A program made the translations under genes and the position numbers. The notes beneath the pieces were generated by a model. That model saw only the letters and a program-made list of their open reading frames with translations, was not told where the DNA came from and ran no database searches. Below are positions 43,784 through 52,038 of a stretch of DNA of 52,038 nucleotides, piece by piece. This DNA is from Flavobacteriales bacterium (lineage in GTDB: Bacteria; Bacteroidota; Bacteroidia; Flavobacteriales_D; Crocinitomicaceae), in contig JADFAL010000025.1 in assembly GCA_015665275.1 (NCBI GenBank), forward strand, positions 1 through 52,038, given 5' to 3'. Every line of letters starts with the position of its first letter. The first letter of the stretch is position 1.

Positions 43784-44902
43784 CTATTTAATTTCTTGCT
43801 TGTAAATTGTTTGAGTTGGGAAGGCAAATTCTAAACCTTCAGCATTGAACTGCTTCAAGATTTCGAGGTTGATTTCTGATTGTGCTGAAAGAATGTAATC
43901 ATCCGACTTGATATAATAAATCACCAATATCCCCATGGAGAAATCTCCCCAAGTATTGAATGAAATCAAAGGTTCATCTGTTACTTTGTCATTGGCAACA
44001 ATAATGGCGCGAAGTAACTTCATTGCTTTCTCCATTTGCTCTGGAGTAGTGTCATACGTTAAACCAAGTGTATTTGAAATTTTTCGAGTTGGCTCTAGTG
44101 TTACGTTCTCTACTGGATTGTCGCTGAACTGACCATTCGGAACGGTAATCAAACGTCCTTCCAAAGTACGCAAGCGTGTGCTTCGTACTCCAATTTCTTC
44201 CACAAAACCATCCATTCCATTCACCTTGATACGATCGCTCATTTTGAAGGGCTTGTCAAGGAATACCATGATTCCACCGAAAATGTTTTTCACAGTGTCT
44301 TGAGCGGCAAGTGCTAAAGCCAAACCTCCAATCCCTAGACCAGCAATCATTGCTCCAATGTTGAATCCACTGTTGCTCAAAGCGATTAGCACCCCCATGA
44401 TCCAAATGATCGCGGTTACTGTTTTTCGGACTATTGGCAACAATTGATCGTCAAAATCACTTTCCGATTTTTCTACTACCGGAACGAGGTATTCTTCCAC
44501 CAAAGAATCGAGAACTCGGGCAATCAGCCACGTTACGTTCAAGATGAAGACAATCATAAAGGTGGTAGCGAAGAAGCTATCTACAGCGTCTGTAAAATGC
44601 AAGCGATTGAACCCCCAGTAAAAACCAAGAATTACGATTCCATAGACAACAGGTTCCTCCAGCTTATCCACAAGAATATCATCAAGACTTGTTTTAGTCT
44701 TGGCAGCGAAGGATTTTACGATGCCTCCGGTGATTTTGTACAAAAGCTTTCCTATGATCAAGGAACTTATCAGAATTACGACAGAAACAACCCAATCGAA
44801 TATGGAATTTGGTCCCCAATTGTCTTGCAAAATGTCAGGAACCCAACTTGGGAATTTGCCTGAAGAACCATAGTGTTTTAACTGGAAAAAGAATGAATTC
44901 AT
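43784..44902 (-). CDS. MscS-family mechanosensitive ion channel
   Basis: A 372-aa inner-membrane protein. Four hydrophobic segments precede the MscS pore and beta domain, recognisable by GAMIAGLGIGGLALALAAQDTVKNIFGGIMVFLDKPFKMSDRI. It is followed by RSTRLRTLEGRLITVPNGQFSDNPVENVT and a C-terminal alpha-beta cytoplasmic cage. It opens under membrane tension to release solutes on osmotic downshift. The length is between the small MscS and the large MscM types. A TATCTTCG sequence in the minus-strand upstream region resembles a -7 box with one change. Confidence 0.92.
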   Translation of the reverse strand: MNSFFFQLKHYGSSGKFPSWVPDILQDNWGPNSIFDWVVSVVILISSLIIGKLLYKITGGIVKSFAAKTKTSLDDILVDKLEEPVVYGIVILGFYWGFNRLHFTDAVDSFFATTFMIVFILNVTWLIARVLDSLVEEYLVPVVEKSESDFDDQLLPIVRKTVTAIIWIMGVLIALSNSGFNIGAMIAGLGIGGLALALAAQDTVKNIFGGIMVFLDKPFKMSDRIKVNGMDGFVEEIGVRSTRLRTLEGRLITVPNGQFSDNPVENVTLEPTRKISNTLGLTYDTTPEQMEKAMKLLRAIIVANDKVTDEPLISFNTWGDFSMGILVIYYIKSDDYILSAQSEINLEILKQFNAEGLEFAFPTQTIYKQEIK

Positions 44903-45006
44903 AAGTTCTTGTTTTATTCAACACGCGAAGATAACGCTTCCTTTCATGTTTTCATGGGGCAATGATGGATTATTACTATATTCAGGGCTTAAAAAAATAC
45001 GCTACT

Positions 45007-45513
45007 ATGAAAAAAACAATTGGACTATTTGCATTAGCATTTATCGTACTAACGGCCTGCGGCCCTTCATCTAGAGTTTCTGAGCCGGAAGATGTTTCGG
45101 ATCAAGTGATGGATATCCTTGAAGATTTGGATGATATGTCGAAGGAAGATTTTCGTGATGCATTCATGACATACGATGAAATGCAGGATCTTGCAGAGGA
45201 CACAGACGTAATTACGGACAAAGATGCCAGAAAACGTTTGAAGAAAATGAAAGAATCTGAATTGAAAAAAGATATGGACAAAGGATTTGCACGTATCTTA
45301 GAGAAAGGTTCAGAGCTTAAAATCAAGTGGGCAGACATCGAGTTTGTTGACTTCGAATACGAAGTTGAAAAGCGCCGAGGAATGAAAGCTTGTGGTGGAA
45401 TGGTAACTTTCAAAAGTGGAAAAAAGAAGTACAACATGCGCTCTGTTTCAATCTATGACGGATCAGGTTACTGTCTTGTATCGCTTGGTGGTCCTTACGA
45501 GGTTCGCGATTAA
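45007..45513 (+). CDS. Small lipoprotein, member of a paralogue pair
   Basis: ATG 45007 gives a lipoprotein signal (lipobox VLTAC) and about 168 residues; an earlier in-frame ATG at 44962 is unlikely. The mature protein has an acidic helical first half (VSDQVMDILEDLDDMSKEDF) and a beta second half (IKWADIEFVDFEYEVEKRRGMKACGGMVTFKSGKKKYNMRSVSIYDGSGYCLVSL). The gene at 46374 has the same layout and matching segments. No known family. It is predicted to be membrane-anchored. Confidence 0.7.
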   Translation: MKKTIGLFALAFIVLTACGPSSRVSEPEDVSDQVMDILEDLDDMSKEDFRDAFMTYDEMQDLAEDTDVITDKDARKRLKKMKESELKKDMDKGFARILEKGSELKIKWADIEFVDFEYEVEKRRGMKACGGMVTFKSGKKKYNMRSVSIYDGSGYCLVSLGGPYEVRD

Positions 45514-45641
45514 TAATTTCTGGTTCCGTTGGTTTTTGTTATCCAAAAACCAATCTTTTGGTGTTTCGTACTTTGTCGGTTGATAGATTTTAATCTAAAT
45601 AAGAAAGGACAAAGGTTTTGCCCCAAAATATAATGGCACAA

Positions 45642-45667
45642 AAAAAGCCACTCGAAAGTGGCTTTTT
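45642..45667. terminator. Bidirectional terminator between convergent genes
   Basis: An 11-bp stem (AAAAAGCCACT/AGTGGCTTTTT) with a CGAA loop has A and T runs on both sides. It can end transcription of both the plus-strand lipoprotein and the minus-strand coiled-coil gene. Confidence 0.9.
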
Positions 45668-45690
45668 ATTGATCTTTAAACTATCGAAAT

Positions 45691-46176
45691 TTAATCTTTC
45701 CTTAGTTTATTTACTTTCTTTTCGAACGCGTCTCTTAAATCCTTCTGAATTTCATTTTCCGCTTCGATAGCTTTTAGCCATGCTTTGATATCTTTTTCTT
45801 CATTTATTTTCTTAATATCAGATATCGAACGTCTTAAAGCATTATTAAAATCTACGTGTTCCAAATCTAACTCACGTAAATCTACACTCTTATCCAGTTC
45901 AAGGTCTCTCAATTCTGCTAAAGCATCCAAAGCATCTTCATCTTTGGTTTGGGCTTTCTTGATTAGGTTTTCTTCTTTACCACCATAATCAGCTAAAATC
46001 TCTTTTTCATCAGCAGCGAAATCAGTCTCAATTTCAAGTGCCTCTTCGTAATAAGATTTTAATTCTTCAGTTTGTTCTTTTTTAAGTTCAAGAGCCTCAT
46101 CTTTGTCCGTTGTATACGACGAACCGCATGATGCCAAAATTGCCCCTACAAATAAAAATGCAAGTATTTTTTTCAT
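45691..46176 (-). CDS. Coiled-coil lipoprotein
   Basis: A 161-aa protein with lipobox ILASC (Cys17). Almost the whole mature part is Glu/Lys/Leu-rich and helical (LELKKEQTEELKSYYEEALEIE, NEEKDIKAWLKAIEAENEIQKDLRDAFEKKVNKLRKD), with no Cys after the lipid anchor. It is probably an extended helical envelope lipoprotein. It sits inverted between two plus-strand paralogous lipoproteins. Function unknown. Confidence 0.65.
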   Translation of the reverse strand: MKKILAFLFVGAILASCGSSYTTDKDEALELKKEQTEELKSYYEEALEIETDFAADEKEILADYGGKEENLIKKAQTKDEDALDALAELRDLELDKSVDLRELDLEHVDFNNALRRSISDIKKINEEKDIKAWLKAIEAENEIQKDLRDAFEKKVNKLRKD

Positions 46177-46373
46177 AATTTTCGTTTAAATTCGATACAA
46201 TTATACTTGAAAGATTGGATTTTACATAAAAAACAATCACATATTTGCGTTATACTTGAAGGAAAAGTTACTAATTCGGTTTATTATAACTATTCTCCTC
46301 TGCCATATGTACAAAGATGATTTTGCCTAATGGACACTTTCAGCCTCAAGATAATGCAAAGACTAATAAATAA

Positions 46374-46874
46374 ATGAAACAGACACTATTCTTCTTCCTA
46401 TTGACTGCTGTTATACTGACAGGCTGCAAATCCAAGGAAAAGGTTTCCGAACCTAAGGATATCGGTCCACAAGTGATGGATATTCTTGAGGAGATGAAAG
46501 ATGTAACGCGCCCTGAGTTTGCGGAGCGTTTTATCTCATGGAATACTTTGCAAGAAATTGCTAGTGACAAGAAGTTGGTCACAGATGAAGAACAGCGTCG
46601 TTCTATGCGCCGCGCTACCAAAAAAGAAATGAAGGTGCGCTACAACTTTATGCACATGCGCCTGAAATCCAAAGGAAAAAGATACGGCATCAATTGGACA
46701 GACATCAAATTCATTGATTTTACCCATGAAATTGAAGAACGAGGAGGCGCAAAATTCTGTTACGGACTACTAACATTCAAATTTCGATCGAGTAAATACT
46801 CCGTACGAACCTCTTCCGTTTATGACGGTTCCGATTACGTCCTTGCCAGCGTAACAGATCTCAGAGAGATGTAG
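46374..46874 (+). CDS. Small lipoprotein, second member of paralogue pair
   Basis: A 166-aa protein with lipobox VILTGC (Cys18). It shares segments with the gene at 45007: KVSEPKDIGPQVMDILEEMKDV, the ITDKDARKR-like VTDEEQRRS, INWTDIKFIDFTHEIEERGGAKFCYGLLTFKF and SVYDGSDYVLASV. It is more basic than its paralogue. The TTATACTTGAA motif occurs twice upstream (46201 and 46250). Function unknown. Confidence 0.7.
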   Translation: MKQTLFFFLLTAVILTGCKSKEKVSEPKDIGPQVMDILEEMKDVTRPEFAERFISWNTLQEIASDKKLVTDEEQRRSMRRATKKEMKVRYNFMHMRLKSKGKRYGINWTDIKFIDFTHEIEERGGAKFCYGLLTFKFRSSKYSVRTSSVYDGSDYVLASVTDLREM

Positions 46875-46927
46875 TCTTTGGCATTCCTATTTAATCTTAT
46901 TTAACAGGCTGTATGGAAGAAACGATG

Positions 46928-46935
46928 TATTTTTG
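46928..46935 (+). promoter_or_regulatory. -7-like box 5 nt before a GTG start
   Basis: TATTTTTG fits TAnnTTTG and ends 5 nt before GTG 46941. If used, transcription would start at or next to the start codon and give a leaderless message. Confidence 0.3.
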
Positions 46936-46940
46936 CACTC

Positions 46941-47912
46941 GTGGCTAAGCAGCAATTTAAATACAATCCCAAAACACTTTCGTACGAAGAAGTCAAAGTA
47001 AGCTTTGGCCGAAAAGTATTTCGCGTTGTGCTATGGTTGGCTCCTAACATTTTGGTAGCGGTATTACTTGCTTTTATTTTCACACGTCAAATTGAATCAC
47101 CAAAGGAACGCGATGCGAATGAAACATTGGCACGTCAGGAACGTGAGTTGAAGCGTTTGAACAAGGATCTCGATGTTTCCTTAAAAGCGTTAAAAGACAT
47201 TCAGGGACGCGACGAAGAAATGTACAGAAAGTCGTTGCATGCCAAAGAGTTCCCTGAAGAATTGAGAACAATGGGAACGGGTGGAAGTGATCGCTATGCC
47301 TATCTCTCGGATTTACCGAACTCTGAAATGCTTTCTTCCACTTCACGAAAATTGGACGAACTCGAAAGAACCTTGTACGCACAATCGTTGTCATTTAATG
47401 AATTGGCAAAACTCGTGCAACAGAAGGAACAAATGGTTTTGTGTATTCCCTCTATACAACCTGTCCGAAATTCTGAATTGAAGCGTCCCATCGGAGGATT
47501 TGGAGTTCGTATTGACCCTATTTATCGAACACGCATGATGCACTCGGGGCTTGACTTTACTGCAGATCGCGGTACTGAAGTGTATGTTACTGGGGACGGA
47601 GTGGTAGAAGTTGTGGAGAGTAAGCGTTGGGGATACGGGAAAAGTATAATTATCAATCATGGCTTTGGATACAAAACTTTGTACGCTCATCTGAGTAAGT
47701 TTGAAGTAAAAGAAGGCCAAAAGGTAAAGCGTGGCGAATTGATCGGATTGATTGGTTCAACAGGAAAGTCTACTGGTCCGCATTTGCATTATGAAGTAAT
47801 TAAGGATGGCACCAAGGTAAATCCAATTGGATATTTTCATTCAGACTTAACTCCCGAACAATACGAGCAAATGCTGGAAATGAGTGAGAACTCATACGAA
47901 GCTATGGATTAG
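46941..47912 (+). CDS. M23 family metallopeptidase (LytM-type)
   Basis: A 323-aa protein starting at GTG 46941. The N-terminus MAKQQFKYNPKTLSYEEVKVSF fits a common Bacteroidota M23 form, followed by one membrane helix (LWLAPNILVAVLLAFIF) and a coiled-coil stretch. The M23 domain has GGFGVRIDPIYRTRMMHSGLDF, with the zinc His and Asp, and HLHYEV near the end. Such enzymes cut peptidoglycan cross-bridges, or regulate amidases when inactive; here the zinc ligands look intact. It is anchored in the inner membrane. Confidence 0.9.
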   Translation: MAKQQFKYNPKTLSYEEVKVSFGRKVFRVVLWLAPNILVAVLLAFIFTRQIESPKERDANETLARQERELKRLNKDLDVSLKALKDIQGRDEEMYRKSLHAKEFPEELRTMGTGGSDRYAYLSDLPNSEMLSSTSRKLDELERTLYAQSLSFNELAKLVQQKEQMVLCIPSIQPVRNSELKRPIGGFGVRIDPIYRTRMMHSGLDFTADRGTEVYVTGDGVVEVVESKRWGYGKSIIINHGFGYKTLYAHLSKFEVKEGQKVKRGELIGLIGSTGKSTGPHLHYEVIKDGTKVNPIGYFHSDLTPEQYEQMLEMSENSYEAMD

Positions 47913-47987
47913 GACAAGTCTGAGTCAACGTTGAGTGGCTTGGTTACCTGAAATTACTCTTACTTTCTCCTTTCATTTTCATACTTA

Positions 47988-48377
47988 TCAAGCACGACTT
48001 TTCATAATACTGAAGAAGTCGGATCCGAAGCGCATTAATTCTCCCTCCATTTCGACATATGTTAGGCGTTCACCACAGGTCGCGGAGAAAAACAAGTCTA
48101 AGTATGGTGCATCGTCTGTCCAAATTTGAATTTCTACAAGCCCAGGACGTTTTAATGATTGCAAGGGTTCTTCACATGAATGACAATAGAAATCTACTTT
48201 ATCACCATTTTCAATAACTAGGTTGTGTTTGGATCGGTATCCATACACGCCAGGCTCTTTCGAAAGCAACAACGGCGTCTTCTGATGATCTTTATAACCT
48301 ACTAGAAATTCGATTTGACTTCCTTTGTTTAGTTGTGTTTGGCAGTGCGGACAATGATAATTGAAATTGGCTAACAT
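47988..48377 (-). CDS. Small zinc-ribbon protein
   Basis: A 129-aa cytoplasmic protein. It has CPHC (Cys9, Cys12) and FYCHSC (Cys65, Cys68) as a plausible four-cysteine zinc ribbon, plus CGERLTYVEMEGE near the C-terminus. The rest is beta-rich (IEFLVGYKDHQKTPLLL, HNLVIENGDKVDF). No signal peptide. I do not recognise a named family; it may bind nucleic acid or protein. It faces away from the divergent dnaK promoter region. Confidence 0.7.
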   Translation of the reverse strand: MLANFNYHCPHCQTQLNKGSQIEFLVGYKDHQKTPLLLSKEPGVYGYRSKHNLVIENGDKVDFYCHSCEEPLQSLKRPGLVEIQIWTDDAPYLDLFFSATCGERLTYVEMEGELMRFGSDFFSIMKSRA

Positions 48378-48495
48378 AGCAGAAGTTGTTGAAGTTAAAC
48401 GGACTTATATTATATAACGAAATTTTTGAATTATAAATTGTCCATGAATATCGCTGAACTTTTAATTATCATTTACCGATAGAACCTCGATAGAA

Positions 48496-48573
48496 CTGAC
48501 ACTTTGACGTTTTGTCAGTCTGTCATTCGCCGGATTTAATGGGAAAACCGTTCATTTTGTCATAAAACTGTCA
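48496..48573. promoter_or_regulatory. Cluster of five TGACA/TGTCA pentamers upstream of dnaK
   Basis: TGACA at 48497 and TGTCA at 48513, 48521, 48558 and 48569 lie 75-150 nt before the dnaK start. CTGACA-N11-TGTCAG (48496-48518) is an inverted pair. Chance would give about 0.2 of these in this length. The same pentamer is clustered before grpE. Confidence 0.5.
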
Positions 48574-48647
48574 GAATATCCCAATGGCATAATCATTGAC
48601 TTAGGGAACACAGATTTATTGAAACAAAAATTTTACAAAATAAAATC

Positions 48648-50564
48648 ATGGGAAAAATAATCGGAATTGATTTGGGAACTACGAACTCATGTGTCTCTGT
48701 AATGGAGGGTAGCGAGCCGGTAGTGATCACAAACTCGGAGGGAAAGAGAACAACACCTTCCGTTGTAGCGTTTGTTGAAGGTGGTGAGCGCAAAGTTGGA
48801 GACCCTGCTAAACGCCAGGCGATTACCAACCCAACTAAGACAATATACTCTATCAAGCGATTCATGGGATCGACTTTTGATGATGTAAAAAAGGAAGTAT
48901 CTCGTGTACCATACGAAGTAGTAAAAGGTGATAATAATACACCGCGCGTGAAAATTGATGATCGCAACTACACTCCTCAAGAAATTTCTGCAATGATTCT
49001 TCAGAAAATGAAGAAAACAGCGGAAGATTATCTTGGTCAGGAGGTATCGGAAGCGGTAGTAACTGTTCCAGCGTACTTTAACGATTCTCAACGTCAAGCG
49101 ACAAAAGAAGCAGGAGAAGTAGCAGGATTGACAATCAAAAGAATTATTAACGAGCCTACAGCAGCAGCATTGGCTTACGGATTGGATAAAAAAGGAATCG
49201 ACCAGAAAGTCGTAGTATTTGACTTCGGTGGAGGTACTCATGATGTTTCTATCCTTGAATTGGGAGACGGAGTATTCGAAGTATTGTCAACGGATGGAGA
49301 TACACACCTTGGTGGTGACGATGTTGATGAGGCAATCATTAGCTGGTTGGCTGACGAATTCAAAGCAGATGAAGGTTTGGACTTAAGAAAAGATCCAATG
49401 GCATTGCAGCGTTTGAAAGAAGCAGCAGAGAAAGCAAAAATCGAGTTGTCATCTACAACGTCAACTGAAATCAACTTGCCATATATTATGCCTGTTGACG
49501 GTGTGCCTAAGCACTTGGTGCGCACATTGCAGCGTGCGAAGTTCGAGCAGTTGATCGCAGAGATCGTTGAGCGTACCATTGCACCTTGTCGTTCTGCACT
49601 GAAAAACGCAGGATTGTCTAAAAGTGATATTGATGAAGTAATCTTGGTAGGAGGATCTACACGTATTCCAGTAATTCAGGATGCAGTGAAGAACTTCTTT
49701 GGAAAAGATCCTTCAAAAGGAGTTAACCCGGATGAGGTGGTTGCAATTGGAGCCGCGATTCAAGGGGGAGTATTGACAGGAGAAGTAAAAGATGTACTTC
49801 TTTTGGACGTAATTCCTTTGTCATTGGGAATCGAAACAATGGGAGGTGTCTTCACAAAGTTGATTGACGCGAATACAACAATCCCAACGAAGAAAAGCGA
49901 GGTGTTCTCGACAGCATCAGACAACCAACCTTCAGTAGACATTCACGTGTTGCAAGGTGAGCGTTCGATGGCAACGGATAACAAGTCTTTGGGACGTTTC
50001 CAATTGTCTGACATTCCACCAGCACCGCGCGGAGTTCCTCAGGTTGAGGTGACATTCGACATCGATGCAAACGGAATTATGAATATTTCTGCGAAAGACA
50101 AAGGAACTGGAAAAGAGCAGTCGATCAAGATTGAGTCTTCTTCAGGTTTGTCAGACGAGGAAATCGAAAAAATGAAGGCAGAAGCTGAAGCGAATGCCGA
50201 TGCGGATCAGAAGAAACGCGATGAAGTAGAAATCATCAACAAAGCGGATTCGTTGATCTTCCAGACGGAACGTCAATTGAAAGAGTACGGAGATAAGATT
50301 CCAGCTGATAAAAAAGCACCAATTGAAGATGCTTTGGCTGAGTTGAAGAAGGAATTCGAAGCGAAGAACATGGAAAACCTTGAGCCGGCGATGGAAAAAT
50401 TGAACGAAGTATTCCAAGCGGCTTCTCAAGAAATGTACAATGCAGCGAATGCTGAAGGTGCAGCCGAAGGTGATGCTGGAGCAGGACCAGAAGCAGGAGC
50501 TGACGCAGGTAACCCAGAAGATGAGGTGACTGATGTTGACTTCGAGGAGGTTGAAGAGAAGTAA
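48648..50564 (+). CDS. dnaK: Molecular chaperone DnaK
   Basis: A 638-aa Hsp70. The ATPase domain has [11 protein letters not shown] at the start, [29 protein letters not shown] and [39 protein letters not shown]. The His in GGGTHDVS replaces the usual Phe, a Bacteroidota trait. [11 protein letters not shown] and [14 protein letters not shown] mark the end of the ATPase domain and the linker. The substrate domain has [17 protein letters not shown] and [14 protein letters not shown], and the lid ends with [13 protein letters not shown]. It binds unfolded proteins with GrpE and DnaJ, whose genes lie 23 kb upstream. It has its own TGACA-rich upstream region. Confidence 0.97.
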   Translation: MGKIIGIDLGTTNSCVSVMEGSEPVVITNSEGKRTTPSVVAFVEGGERKVGDPAKRQAITNPTKTIYSIKRFMGSTFDDVKKEVSRVPYEVVKGDNNTPRVKIDDRNYTPQEISAMILQKMKKTAEDYLGQEVSEAVVTVPAYFNDSQRQATKEAGEVAGLTIKRIINEPTAAALAYGLDKKGIDQKVVVFDFGGGTHDVSILELGDGVFEVLSTDGDTHLGGDDVDEAIISWLADEFKADEGLDLRKDPMALQRLKEAAEKAKIELSSTTSTEINLPYIMPVDGVPKHLVRTLQRAKFEQLIAEIVERTIAPCRSALKNAGLSKSDIDEVILVGGSTRIPVIQDAVKNFFGKDPSKGVNPDEVVAIGAAIQGGVLTGEVKDVLLLDVIPLSLGIETMGGVFTKLIDANTTIPTKKSEVFSTASDNQPSVDIHVLQGERSMATDNKSLGRFQLSDIPPAPRGVPQVEVTFDIDANGIMNISAKDKGTGKEQSIKIESSSGLSDEEIEKMKAEAEANADADQKKRDEVEIINKADSLIFQTERQLKEYGDKIPADKKAPIEDALAELKKEFEAKNMENLEPAMEKLNEVFQAASQEMYNAANAEGAAEGDAGAGPEAGADAGNPEDEVTDVDFEEVEEK

Positions 50565-50579
50565 TTCTTTGAAAAAGAA

Positions 50580-50609
50580 ACGCGTATCTCGACTTCGCTC
50601 GATATGCGT
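50580..50609 (+). other. Imperfect stem-loop between dnaK and its terminator
   Basis: ACGCgTATC (50580-50588) pairs with GATATGCGT (50601-50609) with one G-T pair; the arms enclose TCGACTTCGC. It precedes the terminator by 15 nt and may be an mRNA 3' stabilising structure. The core resembles short interspersed palindromes common between Bacteroidota genes. Confidence 0.4.
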
Positions 50610-50623
50610 ATGAAATAAGAGAG

Positions 50624-50653
50624 AAGGGGTGTTCATAAGAGCACCTCTTTTTT
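50624..50653 (+). terminator. Rho-independent terminator after dnaK
   Basis: GGGGTGTTC (50626-50634) pairs with GAGCACCTC (50639-50647) with two G-T pairs, ATAA loop, then six T. Confidence 0.88.
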
Positions 50654-50678
50654 GTTTTACATCACCTTTATTTCAACG

Positions 50679-50702
50679 CTATATAACCAAATGGTTATAT
50701 AG
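50679..50702. promoter_or_regulatory. 24-bp palindrome upstream of TonB receptor
   Basis: Perfect 11-bp arms, CTATATAACCA and TGGTTATATAG, surround a 2-bp centre. It lies 100 nt before the TonB-dependent receptor start and has no T tract, so it looks like a dimeric regulator's operator rather than a terminator. Confidence 0.55.
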
Positions 50703-50801
50703 GAATATGGTTTACATCTGACATTACTAAATTTTCTTTCGCAATTTTGCATGGTGATGTTGCATCTGCACATTCAGATGCTCAATGAACGCTATCAATA
50801 G

Positions 50802-52038
50802 ATGATCAAATATATATTTATTCTTATCGCCTTGTTACCCATTTCTGCGCATTCGCAGGTAACGCAAACCATTCGAGGAGTGGTTATGGATCGCTACTCG
50901 GAAGAGACAATTCCAAGCGCTAAAATTTTCCTGTTTAGTGCGAATGACACCTTGAGACAATTGAGCGATTTCGATGGTGATTTCCGTTTCGAAAACTGTC
51001 CCGTAGGTCGCTATACCATTGTGGCAAGTTTTCCTCAGTATGAAGATGTAGTACTCTCAAACCTCGAATTGATTTCTTCAAAAGAATTGGTGTTAGAAAT
51101 TAAAATGACCGAACGCGTAGTGCGTATTAACGAGGTAGAAGTAAAGGCAAATAAGGAAGGCGAATCAATCAATAAAATGGCAACCATCAGTGCCAGAACG
51201 TTTTCGGTGGAAGAAACGCAGCGTTATTCAGGAAGTAATAATGATGTAGCTCGAATGGCGCAAAACTTCGCTGGTGTTCAAGGAGCCGACGATTCTCGTA
51301 ATGACATCATTATCCGTGGAAATTCACCTTCTGGAGTCTTGTTCCGGATGGAGGGGATTGATATTCCGAACCCCAATCACTTTGCTCGATTTGGAACTAC
51401 AGGTGGTCCAGTATCGATGCTCAATAACAACGTTTTATCAAATTCGGATTTCTTCACAGGAGCCTTCCCCGCTGAATACGGAAATGCTCTAGCCGGGGTG
51501 TTCGATTTGCGTATGCGAAAGGGAAACAATGAGAAGTTTGAATTCATGGGGCAAATGGGATTCAACGGTGCGGAAGGAATGATTGAAGGTCCTATTTCTC
51601 GCAAGCGGAAGTCTTCTTTCCTAGTGAATTATCGCTATTCGACGTTGGAGTTATTTGAATTGATGGGGATTTCCTTTGGAACAACTGCATTACCTAAATA
51701 TCAAGATGGAAGCTTTAAACTGAACTTTCCATGGAAACGAGGATTGACTAAAGTATTCGGAGTGGGAGGATTGAGTACCATCAATATTTTGTCATCAGAT
51801 ACCGAATCTGAAAACGACATTTGGGGAAATCAGGGGAATGACATCTACTTCACTTCGAACTCAGGAGTGATAGGAGCATCGCACAAACAACGAATTGGAT
51901 CGAGTTCCTTTATCGAGGTATTGACCAGTATCCAAGGAGCCTACAACATGGTTCGAAACGACACATTGGATTTGACCGACGGAACTCCATTCTCGAATTT
52001 CTTCAGTAATTCTGTCATTGGACGACAAACAACGGTTA
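50802..52038 (+). CDS. TonB-dependent receptor (5' part, runs off window end)
   Basis: ATG 50802 opens a frame that stays open for 412 codons to the window edge. A signal peptide (MIKYIFILIALLPISAHSQ) is followed by a carboxypeptidase-like regulatory domain (TIRGVVMDRYSEETIPSAKIFL, FRFENCPVGRYTI), then a plug domain (RMAQNFAGVQGADDSRNDIIIRGNSPSGVLFRMEGIDIPNPNHF) and barrel strands (MRKGNNEKFEFMGQMGFNG). This is the layout of SusC/TonB-dependent transporters in Bacteroidota, without a clear SusC-specific extension visible. The substrate is unknown. Upstream is a 24-bp palindrome. Confidence 0.9.
   Translation, partial: MIKYIFILIALLPISAHSQVTQTIRGVVMDRYSEETIPSAKIFLFSANDTLRQLSDFDGDFRFENCPVGRYTIVASFPQYEDVVLSNLELISSKELVLEIKMTERVVRINEVEVKANKEGESINKMATISARTFSVEETQRYSGSNNDVARMAQNFAGVQGADDSRNDIIIRGNSPSGVLFRMEGIDIPNPNHFARFGTTGGPVSMLNNNVLSNSDFFTGAFPAEYGNALAGVFDLRMRKGNNEKFEFMGQMGFNGAEGMIEGPISRKRKSSFLVNYRYSTLELFELMGISFGTTALPKYQDGSFKLNFPWKRGLTKVFGVGGLSTINILSSDTESENDIWGNQGNDIYFTSNSGVIGASHKQRIGSSSFIEVLTSIQGAYNMVRNDTLDLTDGTPFSNFFSNSVIGRQTTV

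Noticed and set aside
48378-48647. CIRCE (HrcA) operator upstream of dnaK
   Set aside because: No GAGTGCTAA or TTAGCACTC arm is present; only TGACA/TGTCA repeats were found.

Overview
The window reads as a chromosomal segment of a Bacteroidota bacterium, most likely a marine or aquatic member of Flavobacteriales (Crocinitomicaceae or Cryomorphaceae-like). The family placement is inferred from gene content. Supporting signs are type IX secretion (T9SS) C-terminal sorting domains, a SusC-type TonB receptor start, DUF4290 next to murA, a Bacteroidota-type DnaK (GGGTHDVS) and DnaJ, several TAnnTTTG promoter boxes, weak ribosome binding sites and moderate-to-low GC. I see no rRNA, tRNA, CRISPR array, insertion sequence or prophage. 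It looks like core genome with lineage-specific patches.

Layout. 1-4.5 kb: the end of a 5'-nucleotidase-type metallophosphatase, a secreted barrel-like protein, a minus-strand pair (GT2 glycosyltransferase and exported protein) and dihydrolipoyl dehydrogenase. 4.8-9.5 kb: two tandem paralogous T9SS cargo proteins, each with eight two-cysteine repeats. 9.6-15.7 kb: an exported protein, purL, a DUF4290 gene and murA, the last with Asp in place of the catalytic Cys. 15.7-22.3 kb: an envelope cluster (small exported protein, TlpA-like thioredoxin, DUF2490 protein, a 54-aa secreted peptide, a lipoprotein and a 1089-aa WG-repeat protein). 22.3-24.7 kb: a secreted M43 metalloprotease and an AraC-family regulator.

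24.7-27.7 kb: grpE-dnaJ-CPBP protease behind a long leader rich in TGACA pentamers. The same pentamer is clustered upstream of dnaK at 48.5 kb. 27.8-30.1 kb: a compact arsenosugar biosynthesis operon (AhpD-like protein, ArsS radical SAM enzyme, ArsM methyltransferase). 30.5-36.5 kb: a DUF6340-type lipoprotein, an ABC-2 exporter pair, a Ppx/GppA phosphatase, a sigma-54-type response regulator that lacks a DNA-binding domain, and a DoxX-like protein.

36.5-41 kb: the most unusual region. Four diverged paralogues with a KPVIYLYP domain lie head-to-tail, each overlapping the next by 4 nt, followed by a coupled fifth gene. 41-48.4 kb: alaS, an MscS channel, two paralogous lipoproteins around an inverted coiled-coil lipoprotein, an M23 peptidase and a zinc-ribbon protein. 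48.6-52 kb: dnaK and the start of a TonB-dependent receptor that runs off the window.

Best candidates for something undescribed are the four-gene KPVIYLYP array with its coupled partner, the TGACA/TGTCA clusters linking grpE-dnaJ and dnaK (a possible heat-shock control element without CIRCE), and the lipoprotein/WG-repeat pair.
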